This document shows positions 20,038 to 29,374 of a DNA stretch of 42,982 bases, piece by piece. Position 1 is the first letter of the stretch. Every line of letters starts with the position of its first letter. The translations under genes and the position numbers were made by a program. The notes below the pieces were generated by a model. That model did not search any database. It was not told the origin of the DNA and saw only the letters and a list, made by a program, of their open reading frames with translations. The DNA comes from an uncultured Pelagibacteraceae bacterium (GTDB lineage: Bacteria; Pseudomonadota; Alphaproteobacteria; Pelagibacterales; Pelagibacteraceae): contig CACASB010000007.1 in the NCBI GenBank assembly GCA_902535155.1, positions 1 to 42,982 on the forward strand, in the 5' to 3' direction.

Positions 20038-20767
20038 CTTTCTCTAAGTAAAGCCCGGCACCTGGTGCTGGGGGTGCACATAAATTTCTATTTTTAGATT
20101 TAACAATTTTTTTAAATTTATTAATTGTCCACTTTTTTTCCCCAACATATTTTAGACATCCAACGATTGATCTCACTTGTTGTTTTAAAAAAGATCTAGA
20201 TCTTATCTTTATTTCAATAATATCATTATTCTTTTTTACTATTAAAGAGTCGATAGTTCTTACAGGGCTGGAAGCTGAACAGTTTGAGGCTCTAAAAACA
20301 GATAGGTCATGTGTTCCCTTTAAAAAATGTGATGCTTTTTTTATTAATTCATAATCTAATTTTTTTTTAACATACCATCCCCTATCCCTATCTATTGAGG
20401 GTAAGCTTTCACGATTATGTATTAAATATTTATAAATTCTTTTTTTTGCTGAATATCTAGCATGAAATGCCAAAGGTCTTTTTTTGATTTTAACAACAGT
20501 TATAAACATTCCATTTAAAAAAAAATTTAAAGTTTTGAAAAATTTTTGAATATTATGAATTTTGTTTTTAACATCAAAGTGAGCTGATTGTTCAATAGCA
20601 TGGACCTTTGAGTCTGTTCTACCTGATCCACATAATTTTACTTTTTCTTTAAGAATTTTTTTTAGAACTTTTTCAACAGTGCCTTGAATAGTAATTTGTT
20701 TCTTTTGATACTGCCATCCATAAAAGTTTGTTCCCACATATTCCATTAATATTTGGTATCTATGCAT
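20027..20767 (-). CDS. truA: tRNA pseudouridine(38-40) synthase
   Basis: Converts U38-U40 in the tRNA anticodon arm to pseudouridine. The catalytic Asp is in CGSGRTDSKVHAIEQSAHFD (D52). The N-terminus has YVGTNFYGWQYQ and IQGTVEKVL, and the C-terminus has FLKQQVRSIVGCLKYVGEKK and APPAPGAGLYL, all typical. The 246-residue length is normal. The ATG at 20767 overlaps the fmt stop by eight bases, consistent with the usual alphaproteobacterial def-fmt-truA operon. Confidence 0.97.
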   Translation of the reverse strand: MHRYQILMEYVGTNFYGWQYQKKQITIQGTVEKVLKKILKEKVKLCGSGRTDSKVHAIEQSAHFDVKNKIHNIQKFFKTLNFFLNGMFITVVKIKKRPLAFHARYSAKKRIYKYLIHNRESLPSIDRDRGWYVKKKLDYELIKKASHFLKGTHDLSVFRASNCSASSPVRTIDSLIVKKNNDIIEIKIRSRSFLKQQVRSIVGCLKYVGEKKWTINKFKKIVKSKNRNLCAPPAPGAGLYLEKVIY

Positions 20768-21686
20768 TGATTAAATTTATGCCTTTTTTTATTTTTGTAC
20801 CTAAAATAAAATCTTTGATACTTTGAACTTTTTTTCCTTCTCTTTGGATCTCTAAAATTTTTATAGAATTTGTCCCACAAGATACTTTGATATCATCATC
20901 TATTACTGTACCAGGGGTAGAACTATTTTTTGAAATACTTGCTTTTAATATTTTATATCTAGCACCATTAAAATAAAACCATGCTCCTGGAACAGGATAT
21001 AAACCATTTATTTTACCAATGATATTTTCAGCTTTATCATTCCAATCTATTCTTCCCTCTTCTTTATCTATTTTATTTGCATACGTTGCTTTAGAATGAT
21101 CTTGTTCGAAAAATTTTTTTTTGTTTCCAAATATACCTTCAATATCATCAGTAATTTTTTCAGCAGCAAGGTTGGATAATTTAAGTGATAAGTCCTCAGC
21201 ATTATCATCTTTATTTATGTTAATTTTATACTGACTATAAACTTTTCCTTGATCTAATTTCTCATTAATTTGCATGATACTTATACCTGTTTCGTTATCT
21301 AAATTCATAATTGAACGTTGAATTGGAGCAGCGCCTCTTAATTTAGGCAGTAAAGATGCATGAATATTTATAAATCCTTTTTTACAAACATGTAAGATAC
21401 CTTTTGGCAATATTTGTCCATATGCTACAACTATTGCTATATCCGCCTCTAATTTTTCTAAAATGTTTTTTTCATTATCTAAGTTTATGAAATTTTCTGG
21501 TGTTCTGACTTTTAAATCATTTTCATTACAAAATATATGAATTGGTGATTTGCTTACTTTGTGACCTCTATTACTCTTGCTTGGAGGTTGGGTATAAACT
21601 AAAGGTATATTGTAACCTTTGCTAAGAATTGATTTTAAAATTGGGACTGCAAATAAAGGTGTTCCCATAAAAACAATTTTTTTCAT
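20760..21686 (-). CDS. fmt: Methionyl-tRNA formyltransferase
   Basis: Formylates initiator Met-tRNA using 10-formyl-tetrahydrofolate. The catalytic residues are visible: N107 and H109 in FINIHASLLPKLRGAAPIQ, and D145 in NEKLDQG. The Rossmann start KIVFMGTPLFAVPIL and the C-terminal PVPGAWFYFNG are typical. The length of 308 residues is normal. It lies six bases after def, whose product removes the formyl group again after translation begins. Confidence 0.97.
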   Translation of the reverse strand: MKKIVFMGTPLFAVPILKSILSKGYNIPLVYTQPPSKSNRGHKVSKSPIHIFCNENDLKVRTPENFINLDNEKNILEKLEADIAIVVAYGQILPKGILHVCKKGFINIHASLLPKLRGAAPIQRSIMNLDNETGISIMQINEKLDQGKVYSQYKININKDDNAEDLSLKLSNLAAEKITDDIEGIFGNKKKFFEQDHSKATYANKIDKEEGRIDWNDKAENIIGKINGLYPVPGAWFYFNGARYKILKASISKNSSTPGTVIDDDIKVSCGTNSIKILEIQREGKKVQSIKDFILGTKIKKGINLINA

Positions 21687-21692
21687 AATTGT

Positions 21693-22217
21693 TTAGATAA
21701 CCAATCTTTTTTGCTCTAGATTTTGTTTTGATAATTTTTTTAGTATTATATCTCTTTTAAGTTTAGATAAATAATCAATAAATAATATTCCTTTTAAATG
21801 ATCCATTTCATGTTGAATACACGTTGCTAATAAACCAGTTGCTTTTAAACTTGTTTTATTTCCTTCATAATCTAAATATTCAATTTCACACTCACTTGGT
21901 CTTTGTACCTCAGCAAATAAATTTGGTATTGACAGACATCCTTCCTCGTATTTTGACATTTTTGAACTTTTTTTTATTATTTTAGGATTAACAAAAAACA
22001 TGGGATTCTTTTTTTTTTCTTTTGTTAATAAATCAATAACTATAAGATTTTTAGGCACACCTATTTGTATAGCAGCAAGACCAATTCCATTTGCTGAATA
22101 CATTGTTTCCAACATATCATCCATGATTTTCTGAATTTGTTTATCAACTTCCGCTACTGGTTGGGAGACTTGTCGTAATAATTTGTTTGGTTCTACTAAA
22201 ATTTTCTTTATTGCCAT
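21693..22217 (-). CDS. def: Peptide deformylase
   Basis: A metalloenzyme that removes the N-formyl group from new proteins. All three family motifs are present: GIGLAAIQIG (motif 1, about 44-53), EEGCLSIP with metal ligand C94 (motif 2), and QHEMDHLKG with H136, E137 and H140 (motif 3). The 174-residue length is normal. It is followed by fmt six bases later and preceded by an unknown exported protein gene, with 31 bases between. Confidence 0.97.
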   Translation of the reverse strand: MAIKKILVEPNKLLRQVSQPVAEVDKQIQKIMDDMLETMYSANGIGLAAIQIGVPKNLIVIDLLTKEKKKNPMFFVNPKIIKKSSKMSKYEEGCLSIPNLFAEVQRPSECEIEYLDYEGNKTSLKATGLLATCIQHEMDHLKGILFIDYLSKLKRDIILKKLSKQNLEQKRLVI

Positions 22218-22248
22218 AATAAAGTTTTAATACAAAATTGAACAAAAC

Positions 22249-23973
22249 TTAAGCCCTTAATGGCAAAACATTATATAAAATCTCATTTCTTATTGGGTCA
22301 ATATCCATTTGATTAAGTGCATTAATCAAGAAGTAAAGAGTTTCAGATCCCAAATCTTTAATTTTATCTTGGCCAATAATCTCTACAAGTCTTAAAATAG
22401 CCATTCCAATTTCTTGGTCATTGATCAAAATTTGAATATCAGTGGGTATAGTATTCTCTTTGGTATCATATAAGTTTTTATACTCTTCTTTAATTTCAAT
22501 ACCATCAGAAACCATAGCCTCAATCAATATAATATCTTTCGTAATTAGATAATTTTTTTTACTTTTTTTTATTTTTTTTAAATAATTATTTAAATCTTTT
22601 TCAATTTTTTTTTTTGATACGCTTTCTTCACTAAAATATTTTACTAGCTTAGATTGATGTAAAATTTTGTTATTAAATTTAATATCAACATTTAAGCTTT
22701 CTTGTTCTAAAATTTTTGAATAAAATCCAGTAAGATCAGAAGACAATTCCTCAAGTTTAAAATTTTTTAATATTTTTTTAAGTTCTTTGTTAAACGCATT
22801 TGAAATATTTTCACTGTCTAAATTTTCTTTTAGAAGTTTAGACAAGTTAACCACAGTGTTAGGATCTTTATTTAATAGTATTCCTTGATATAATAAAGCT
22901 CTCGATTGTATTTTTGAAATTTTCTCTATTTCCTCTTCAATATTTAACAACTGATCTATTGAAAATTGAAATCTCTTATATAAGTTAAGTAAATCTAACT
23001 CATCGTAGTTTCCTTGATGAGTGGCTTTTTCAATTAAGGAAATTTGGTTTTCATCTTCAATATCTACATTATTCGTGCTCTCCAATAAATTATTAGATGA
23101 TAAATATCTCCAATATATTTTTGGAGTTTTGTTGTTTGGTGAATATTTATATTCCTTGTTAGTCTCAAATGATAAATGTAAATTTAATAAATCCTTTTCC
23201 GAAGTAGCTGGTGATTTAGATGTATATCCCAATAAATATTGGAACTTATTTTCAAAAAAAGGATCGTTATATCCAAGTTCTATTTCTAAATCGTATCTAA
23301 GAGAAGCTTGCTCATTTTTCTTTAAATAGATAAGACAATAAATAGAATACTTAGTTAAATAATTGTCTTTAAAATTTGTATTAAGTTCCTCTAAAAATTC
23401 ACATGCTTGTTTTTTTTCATTGATTGCAAATAATTCATCTAAAACAAATTTAGTTAATTCCTCATTTGGTTCTATCTCTACATTTTTTTTTAAATACTCT
23501 TTAATTAAGTCAATATTTTTAAATTTAATTAACCAATCTGATTTCATGTTTAAAAAAGTCTTTTCGTCAGACTCATTTTTTGGAGAATATGAATTTGTTA
23601 ATAGAAGTTTTGTATAAATATTTTTTGCATCATCTGATAATGTCATATTGATAATTTTTTTTGATAATTCAAAAATCTTCTTTGGGTTAGTGTTGTTCCA
23701 CATTTCAAGGTTAAGTCCATATTCCTCAGGATCATATAAACCAATAATTTTTCTTTTACCTAAAATTTCTCCCTGTTCAATATCTCCTAATGAATTATTC
23801 TGTATGGCGATAGTTTCGGTTATTTCATTTTCATTTTCTAAATTTGAGTTTTTAGGAATAGTTTTATTTTTTTTTTCTATATTCCATATATCGACTGGTT
23901 CATTTGCACTAACATATGAAAAAAAAAATAGTAAAATAAATGTAATGTTTTTTATAAATAATTTATTTAACAA
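22249..23973 (-). CDS. Large exported protein of unknown function, helical-repeat type
   Basis: A 574-residue protein with an N-terminal signal peptide (NITFILLFFFSYVSA, cleavage near residue 23). I do not recognise a domain. After a polar linker of about 50 residues there is GLYDPEEYGLNLEMWNNT, then an almost all-helical body with short repeating helices that resembles TPR-like or solenoid folds. The end is LNQMDIDPIRNEILYNVLP. The start codon is TTG at 23973, overlapping the end of the upstream small membrane-protein gene by 11 bases; no ATG lies nearby in frame. Proteins of this kind upstream of aroK are known from other Alphaproteobacteria as hypothetical proteins, from memory only. Confidence 0.78.
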   Translation of the reverse strand: MLNKLFIKNITFILLFFFSYVSANEPVDIWNIEKKNKTIPKNSNLENENEITETIAIQNNSLGDIEQGEILGKRKIIGLYDPEEYGLNLEMWNNTNPKKIFELSKKIINMTLSDDAKNIYTKLLLTNSYSPKNESDEKTFLNMKSDWLIKFKNIDLIKEYLKKNVEIEPNEELTKFVLDELFAINEKKQACEFLEELNTNFKDNYLTKYSIYCLIYLKKNEQASLRYDLEIELGYNDPFFENKFQYLLGYTSKSPATSEKDLLNLHLSFETNKEYKYSPNNKTPKIYWRYLSSNNLLESTNNVDIEDENQISLIEKATHQGNYDELDLLNLYKRFQFSIDQLLNIEEEIEKISKIQSRALLYQGILLNKDPNTVVNLSKLLKENLDSENISNAFNKELKKILKNFKLEELSSDLTGFYSKILEQESLNVDIKFNNKILHQSKLVKYFSEESVSKKKIEKDLNNYLKKIKKSKKNYLITKDIILIEAMVSDGIEIKEEYKNLYDTKENTIPTDIQILINDQEIGMAILRLVEIIGQDKIKDLGSETLYFLINALNQMDIDPIRNEILYNVLPLRA

Positions 23974-24148
23974 TTTTCAAATTTTCTCTTGGTATTTCTT
24001 TTTTAATCAATTTATTTGGTGCAGGAAAATTAATATTACTTACAAAAAATATTACTAACGAGATCGTTAGTATAAATAAAATCATTTTAACTATTAAACC
24101 TGTGTAGTTATGAGATTTGCCAATGCTTGTTTTTTTATAAAATTGCAT
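23963..24148 (-). CDS. Small single-TM protein
   Basis: A 61-residue protein with one membrane segment (about residues 20-41, LIVKMILFILTISLVIFFVS) between a basic N-terminus and a short periplasmic tail (PAPNKLIKKEIPRENLKIVK). I do not recognise it. It has an ATG start, its stop overlaps the next gene's start by 11 bases, and its polar ends look selected, so I regard it as real. It is divergent from aroK, with 56 bases between starts. Confidence 0.65.
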   Translation of the reverse strand: MQFYKKTSIGKSHNYTGLIVKMILFILTISLVIFFVSNINFPAPNKLIKKEIPRENLKIVK

Positions 24149-24204
24149 GTATTTTAAATAATTTCAAATTAAGACAAATTTGTGTTTTTTCAATAAAGAA
24201 AAAT

Positions 24205-24729
24205 ATGAAAATTAAAAAAAATATAGTGCTATTAGGTATGATGGGTTCTGGAAAATCCACTATAGGCAGTTTGATAGCCAAAAAATTGGATGTTGTTTTA
24301 ATAGATATAGATAAAAAAATTGAGAAGATGCAGAATCAAAAAATTAACCAGATTTTTTTACAAAAGGGAGAGGCTTACTTTAGAGAATTAGAATTTAATG
24401 TTACTATTCAATCTCTTAACGATAATAGCAAAATAATATCGATTGGAGGTGGAGCTTTTATGAACAAAGAATTAAGGAAAATAATAAAGCAGAAATCTTC
24501 AACATTTTGGCTTCATTGGAATGCTGATACTTTAATTAAAAGAATAAAAAATAATGATAAAAGACCAGTGATTAAAGATATGAGCCATGCAGATATTAAA
24601 AAATTAATTAGCGAAAGAAATAAAATTTATAATTTTTCTGAGTATAAAATAATTTGTGAAAACTTAAAAAAAGGTGAAATTGTCGATAAAATTTTACAAA
24701 AATGTAAAAAAAATGAGATTGTTTGTTAA
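24205..24729 (+). CDS. aroK: Shikimate kinase
   Basis: Phosphorylates shikimate in the chorismate pathway. From the ATG at 24205 it is 174 residues, the usual size. The frame extends 26 residues further upstream to 24127, but that extension overlaps the divergent small gene and has no family counterpart. The P-loop is GMMGSGKST (residues 11-19). DIDKKIE is the shikimate/metal-binding motif, and SIGGGAF is the G-G-G loop. RPVIKD is the nucleotide-lid Arg region. It overlaps aroB by 17 bases, so the two are coupled. Confidence 0.95.
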   Translation: MKIKKNIVLLGMMGSGKSTIGSLIAKKLDVVLIDIDKKIEKMQNQKINQIFLQKGEAYFRELEFNVTIQSLNDNSKIISIGGGAFMNKELRKIIKQKSSTFWLHWNADTLIKRIKNNDKRPVIKDMSHADIKKLISERNKIYNFSEYKIICENLKKGEIVDKILQKCKKNEIVC

Positions 24730-25807
24730 AACTAGAGATAAAACTTATCCAATTTATTTTGGTACAAATAATTGTTTTAAAATTAAAAAAATTTTAGTTC
24801 AAAATAATATTAATCCAAAAAAGTTAATAGTTATATATGACAAAAATGTTCCCAAGAAAATTATATCAAAATTCAAAAATAAACTAAAAGATGATAAAAA
24901 TATATTTCTTGGACTTAATTTTAATGAAAAAGTAAAAAACTTAAATACAGTAAAAAAAATTTTAAATGTTTTAGGAAAAAATAATTTCAATAGAAATGAT
25001 TGTCTTATATCAATAGGAGGTGGTATAGCTGGAGACATATGTGCATTTGCAGCAAGTATTTATAAAAGAGGTTTGAAATTTGTAAATATTCCCTCAACAT
25101 TATTAAGTCAGGTAGATTCATCTATTGGGGGTAAGACTGGGGTAAATACCTTTCTTGGAAAAAATATGATTGGAACTTTTTGTCAGCCAAATGTAGTAAT
25201 AGTTGACATAAACTTTCTAAAGTCACTTTCAAAACGAGAAATGATTTGTGGATACGCAGAAATACTTAAACATTCATTGATCAGCGATAAAAAATTTTTT
25301 ATTTTTTTGAAAAATAATTTTAAAAACATTTTAAATTTAAGACCAAATATAATCAAAAAAGCAATATTGAATAGTTGTAAAATTAAAAAATCGTTTATTG
25401 AAAAAGATGAAAGAGAAAATAATTTAAGAAAAACTTTAAATTTTGGACATACTTTTGCACATGCATTTGAGTCTACATTGGGTTACACAAATAAGTTAAA
25501 TCATGGAGAAGCTGTGCTACTTGGTATTCTCACAGCATCAAAGTTTAGCAATAAAGAAAAATTACTCCCCAAAAACGAGCTTAAATTAATTGAAAATCAT
25601 TTAAAGGAATTAAAATTTAATAATCTAAATTCTTATTTTAAAAAATATAATATAGATAAAATTTGTGACTTTATGATTAAAGATAAAAAAAATAATAGTA
25701 AAGATATTAACTTAATCTTGCTAAAAAAGATTGCAAGACCAACTGTAAATAATAGATATTCCCAAAATAAAATTAAAAAATTTTTAGTTTCGTTGATTGA
25801 TATGTAA
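24713..25807 (+). CDS. aroB: 3-Dehydroquinate synthase
   Basis: Makes 3-dehydroquinate from DAHP, NAD-dependent. From the ATG at 24713 (MRLFVKTRDKTYPIYFG) it is 364 residues; a longer frame from 24674 would overlap aroK by 56 bases. Motifs are SIGGGIAGDICAFAASIYKR (NAD loop), PSTLLSQVDSSIGGKTGVN (substrate and metal site), AEILKHSLI and LNFGHTFAHAFES with the metal His, and LNHGEAV with a further metal His. aroK-aroB is a common pair. Its stop overlaps the convergent bolA-like gene by 24 bases. Confidence 0.97.
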   Translation: MRLFVKTRDKTYPIYFGTNNCFKIKKILVQNNINPKKLIVIYDKNVPKKIISKFKNKLKDDKNIFLGLNFNEKVKNLNTVKKILNVLGKNNFNRNDCLISIGGGIAGDICAFAASIYKRGLKFVNIPSTLLSQVDSSIGGKTGVNTFLGKNMIGTFCQPNVVIVDINFLKSLSKREMICGYAEILKHSLISDKKFFIFLKNNFKNILNLRPNIIKKAILNSCKIKKSFIEKDERENNLRKTLNFGHTFAHAFESTLGYTNKLNHGEAVLLGILTASKFSNKEKLLPKNELKLIENHLKELKFNNLNSYFKKYNIDKICDFMIKDKKNNSKDINLILLKKIARPTVNNRYSQNKIKKFLVSLIDM

Positions 25808-26053
25808 TTGTATTGAATGAATATGAACTTTTAATTCTTGTTCTAAAATAGAAAATATATATTTATTAGCTTCAATTTTTTTTTTTGTTTTAAGTTCTGA
25901 TGACTCAAGGATAATTTTTATATGAAATTTTTTAGGATCAAAATTTTTATGTTTTTTATGTAAATATGTTTTATCTTCAATCAAAATTTTTTCACATTTG
26001 ATTTTATTACAAATTTTATTTTTTATTTTTTTTATTAAATTATTTATTTCCAT
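25784..26053 (-). CDS. BolA-family protein
   Basis: An 89-residue protein of the BolA family, whose members bind monothiol glutaredoxins and [2Fe-2S] clusters or act as regulators. Seen are IKKIKNKICNKI at the start, FHIKIILESSELKTKKKIE with the S-x-x-F/L-x-G/K region, and the conserved end E-Q-E-L-x-x-x-I-H-S-I-Q-L-H. The usual 'H-x-G' stretch is weak, so this is a divergent member. It is convergent with aroB and divergent from the J-protein gene (24-base gap). Confidence 0.85.
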   Translation of the reverse strand: MEINNLIKKIKNKICNKIKCEKILIEDKTYLHKKHKNFDPKKFHIKIILESSELKTKKKIEANKYIFSILEQELKVHIHSIQLHINQRN

Positions 26054-26077
26054 AAATAATTATATAATATTAAACTA

Positions 26078-26593
26078 ATGAAAACTATTTGCGATTGGAA
26101 TAATTGTAACAATGTGGGGGAATATAAAGCCCCAATTGAAAGAGACAACAGTAAAAAATACAGATTACTTTGTTTAAAGCATATTAAAGAATTTAATAAA
26201 AATTGGAATTATTTTGAAAATATGAATGACTCAGAAATTATTGATTTTATCAAAGCTGATATGACCTGGCATAAACCTACTCAAAATTTTAGTGCACAAG
26301 ATAATTTTTTTAAGATTTTATGGAATAATGCTCTAAAGGACGATATTAATCAAAATGGTATTGATAAAAGTCGAGCCAAACTAGCACATTTCAATTTTTC
26401 TAATAAAGATTTAAAAGCCTTTGAAATTTTAGGTTTAGACGTGAGTATTAACTGGGAAAATATAAGGTCTAAGTTTAAAAAACTTGTTAAAAAATTTCAT
26501 CCTGATATGAATTCAGGAAATAAAAAATTCGAAGAAAAACTTAAAGTAATAACTTTAGCATATACGCAATTGAAAAGAACTTTGAAAAAATGA
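26078..26593 (+). CDS. J-domain protein of the CobS-linked type
   Basis: A 171-residue protein. The N-terminal part has a small Cys-containing region (CDWNNCNNVGEYKAPI and LLCLKHIKEFN, with C5, C10 and C32), followed by the conserved stretch FIKADMTWHKPTQNF. The C-terminal J domain starts at AFEILGLD and has the catalytic HPD in KKFHPDMNSG (H141-D143). The same layout is known, from memory, next to cobS in many Alphaproteobacteria. It overlaps cobS by four bases (ATGA), so the J protein and the AAA+ protein are made together. It may link the AAA+/VWA pair to an Hsp70. Confidence 0.9.
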   Translation: MKTICDWNNCNNVGEYKAPIERDNSKKYRLLCLKHIKEFNKNWNYFENMNDSEIIDFIKADMTWHKPTQNFSAQDNFFKILWNNALKDDINQNGIDKSRAKLAHFNFSNKDLKAFEILGLDVSINWENIRSKFKKLVKKFHPDMNSGNKKFEEKLKVITLAYTQLKRTLKK

Positions 26594-27558
26594 ATAACGA
26601 TCTAAATATAGTACCAAATATTAAGTTATCAGTAAAACAAACTTTTGGGATAGACTGTGACTTAGAGGTTGAGGCTTTTGAAAAAAAAAATGAGTTTGTA
26701 CCAGAAATTGATAAAAATTATAAATTTGATAAAGACACAACAATCGCAATATTGTCGGGATTTTCCTTCAATAAGAGAGTTTTAGTCCAAGGTTATCACG
26801 GAACAGGAAAATCAACTCACATAGAGCAGATTGCAGCTAGATTAAATTGGCCTTGTATAAGAGTAAACTTGGATAGCCATATAAGCAGAATAGATCTAAT
26901 AGGAAAAGATGCGATAAAACTTAAAGATGGAAAGCAAATAACAGAGTTTCAAGAGGGTATTCTACCCTGGTCAATTCAAAATCCTGTTGCTTTAGTTTTT
27001 GATGAATACGATGCAGGTAGGCCGGATGTGATGTTTGTAATACAAAGAATTTTAGAGGCAGAAGGAAACTTTACATTGCTTGATAAAAATAAGGTGATCA
27101 AACAAAATAAGTACTTCAGACTTTTTGCAACTTCAAATACTGTTGGTTTAGGAGATACGTCTGGTTTATATCATGGAACACAACAAATAAATCAGGGACA
27201 AATGGATAGATGGAATATAGTTACAACATTAAATTATTTAAGTCTTGAAAAAGAAATGGAAATTATTTTAGCAAAAAATAAAGCATATAATAATACAGAT
27301 GGTAAAGAAAAAATTTCTAACATGATTAAAGTAGCAACTTTAACAAGAAAGGGTTTCATAGCTGGAGATATATCAACTGTAATGAGTCCTAGAACAGTAT
27401 TGCACTGGGCAGAAAATGCTGAAATTTTCAAAAATTTAGGATATGCGTTTAGGGTTACATTTTTAAATAAATGTGACGATTCAGAAAAAAGTATAATCTC
27501 TGAATATTATCAAAGGTGTTTTGGAGATGATTTGCAGGAGTCTCTTATTAATTCCTAA
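26590..27558 (+). CDS. cobS: CobS-like AAA+ ATPase (cobaltochelatase subunit family)
   Basis: A 322-residue AAA+ ATPase of the CobS family, related to MoxR. Walker A is GYHGTGKST (residues 68-76) and Walker B is [11 protein letters not shown] (D138, E139). The helix after Walker A and the CobS-typical [18 protein letters not shown] are clear. In aerobic cobalamin synthesis CobS and CobT drive cobalt insertion by CobN. No CobN or other cobalamin gene is in this window, so the role here may differ. It is coupled to the J-protein gene upstream and followed by cobT after four bases. Confidence 0.93.
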   Translation: MNNDLNIVPNIKLSVKQTFGIDCDLEVEAFEKKNEFVPEIDKNYKFDKDTTIAILSGFSFNKRVLVQGYHGTGKSTHIEQIAARLNWPCIRVNLDSHISRIDLIGKDAIKLKDGKQITEFQEGILPWSIQNPVALVFDEYDAGRPDVMFVIQRILEAEGNFTLLDKNKVIKQNKYFRLFATSNTVGLGDTSGLYHGTQQINQGQMDRWNIVTTLNYLSLEKEMEIILAKNKAYNNTDGKEKISNMIKVATLTRKGFIAGDISTVMSPRTVLHWAENAEIFKNLGYAFRVTFLNKCDDSEKSIISEYYQRCFGDDLQESLINS

Positions 27559-27562
27559 ATTA

Positions 27563-29374
27563 ATGGAAAAAAAAAAAGAAATTCTTGAGGAGCAAATTAA
27601 ACAGGCGCTAACCTCAACTTATAAAGTTATATCTAATCAATTAAAAAATGATAAACCAAAAGATAAAATTTCTTTTAACAAAGGTTTAGATTTTTCTGAA
27701 ATAAAAGATTTAAAAAATAAAGACGATTACGTAAAACTTAGAGCGATTACTGACTCAAAAGCTTTAAAAATACGGTTTTCTAATAACACTATTTTTTTTA
27801 AAAATCATCCCAAAAATCCAGCCTTAAAAAGTATTTATGAGCTATCTGAAATAATGAGATGTGAAATGCTTGGTTCGAAAATGCTAAATGGAATTAAAAT
27901 AAATCTTAAAAATAATTATTATCAAAAAATCAGCAACAAAAAATATGAAGAGTCTAATATTAAGGAGGAAACAAGTATATATGATGCTTTTGAGTTATAT
28001 ATACTAGAAAAGTTTTTTAAATTAAACCTAAATAATAACACATTAAAAATTTTAAATTATTGGAGAAAAGATTTTGATAAAAATTTTAACAATCATTTAA
28101 GTTATTTAGAACAAAATATTGAAAACCAGGAAAAATATAATTCAAAGTTTTCAGAACTACTGGAAAAAATGGATATTCTAGAAAATTCTCAAGATCATCA
28201 AAATAACCAAAGTCAGGATAATCAAAATCCAGCAAATAATGATAGCGGGAATGAAGATGATAAAAATGAAACGAAAGATGATTCTGAGATAGGAAGTGAA
28301 GACCAATTAAGCGCTGAAACTGAATATGACGTAAACCAATTTAGAATGGAGGATGATACAATTCAGATCGAAGACTCTAAAGAAAATTTAGATAAAGTTG
28401 CTCAAAAACTAAATTTAAATAAAAAAAATATTGAATACAAAATTTATACTTCAAAATTTGATGAAATTGCTAAAGCAGAAAATTTAGAAAAGGATGAGGA
28501 GATTTTAAGACTTAGAAAAAATCTTGATCAACAACTAATTAATTTTCAGGATTTGATTACTAAGTTGGCAAATAAGTTACAAAGACAATTGTTAGCTATA
28601 CAAAATAGATCATGGGAGTATGATCTTGAAGAGGGCTTGTTAGATAGCTCAAAACTTACAAGAATTATTATCGATCCACAAAATTCTCTATCTTTTAAGA
28701 AAGAAAAAGATTTTGAATTTAAAGACACAATAGTTACTTTATTAATTGATAATTCTGGTTCGATGAGGGGAAGACCAATAACAATTGCTGCATTGTGCGC
28801 AGATATTCTATCAAGAACATTGGAGAGATGTAATGTCAAAGTCGAAATTTTAGGGTTCACTACTAAGAATTGGAAGGGTGGAGAGTCTAGGGAAAATTGG
28901 AATAAAAATGGTAAGCCACAGTATCCTGGAAGATTAAACGACTTGAGACATATTATTTATAAAAGTGCAGATTCTAACTGGAGACAATCAAAGAAAAACC
29001 TAGGTCTGATGTTAAAAGAGGGGTTACTTAAGGAAAATATAGATGGTGAGGCAATACTTTGGGCATTTAATAGATTAAAAAAAAGGAAGGAAGAAAGAAA
29101 AATTTTGATGGTAATTTCAGATGGAGCCCCAGTTGATGACTCAACTTTATCTGTAAACTCCGGAGATTTTTTAGAAAAACATCTAAAAAAAGTTGTAAAA
29201 ACTATTCAAGATAACAAAGATTTTGAAATTCTAGCCATTGGTATTGGTCATGATGTATCTCGTTATTATAAAAAAGCAATTAAAATTACTGATGTTCAAG
29301 AACTTGGGGATGTAATGATAAAACAACTCGGTCAATTGTTTGAAAAAAAGTCAAAAAATAAAACCTACCACTAA
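27563..29374 (+). CDS. cobT: CobT-like VWA-domain protein (cobaltochelatase subunit family)
   Basis: A 603-residue partner of CobS. From the ATG at 27563 ([11 protein letters not shown]) it begins four bases after the cobS stop; a longer frame from 27521 would overlap cobS. The N-terminal CobT domain is about residues 1-200. An acidic, Asn/Asp-rich linker follows, about 205-270 (for example [20 protein letters not shown]). The C-terminal VWA domain has the MIDAS motif DNSGSM (D396, S398, S400) and [19 protein letters not shown] with the further metal residues. As in CobT and the magnesium chelatase BchD, the acidic linker separates the two parts. Its stop overlaps the convergent regB-like gene by four bases. 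Confidence 0.93.
   Translation: MEKKKEILEEQIKQALTSTYKVISNQLKNDKPKDKISFNKGLDFSEIKDLKNKDDYVKLRAITDSKALKIRFSNNTIFFKNHPKNPALKSIYELSEIMRCEMLGSKMLNGIKINLKNNYYQKISNKKYEESNIKEETSIYDAFELYILEKFFKLNLNNNTLKILNYWRKDFDKNFNNHLSYLEQNIENQEKYNSKFSELLEKMDILENSQDHQNNQSQDNQNPANNDSGNEDDKNETKDDSEIGSEDQLSAETEYDVNQFRMEDDTIQIEDSKENLDKVAQKLNLNKKNIEYKIYTSKFDEIAKAENLEKDEEILRLRKNLDQQLINFQDLITKLANKLQRQLLAIQNRSWEYDLEEGLLDSSKLTRIIIDPQNSLSFKKEKDFEFKDTIVTLLIDNSGSMRGRPITIAALCADILSRTLERCNVKVEILGFTTKNWKGGESRENWNKNGKPQYPGRLNDLRHIIYKSADSNWRQSKKNLGLMLKEGLLKENIDGEAILWAFNRLKKRKEERKILMVISDGAPVDDSTLSVNSGDFLEKHLKKVVKTIQDNKDFEILAIGIGHDVSRYYKKAIKITDVQELGDVMIKQLGQLFEKKSKNKTYH

Noticed and set aside
23648-24058. Plus-strand hydrophobic frame of 136 codons
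   Set aside because: It is antisense to the exported 574-residue gene and the small TM gene; the hydrophobic look comes from complementary AT-rich codons.
24127-24204. N-terminal extension of AroK
   Set aside because: The extra 26 residues overlap the divergent small gene, and shikimate kinases normally start close before the P-loop.
26054-26077. TATAAT at 26063-26068 as a promoter for a leaderless J-protein transcript
   Set aside because: The match is perfect but expected by chance in such AT-rich sequence; no -35 box could be defined.
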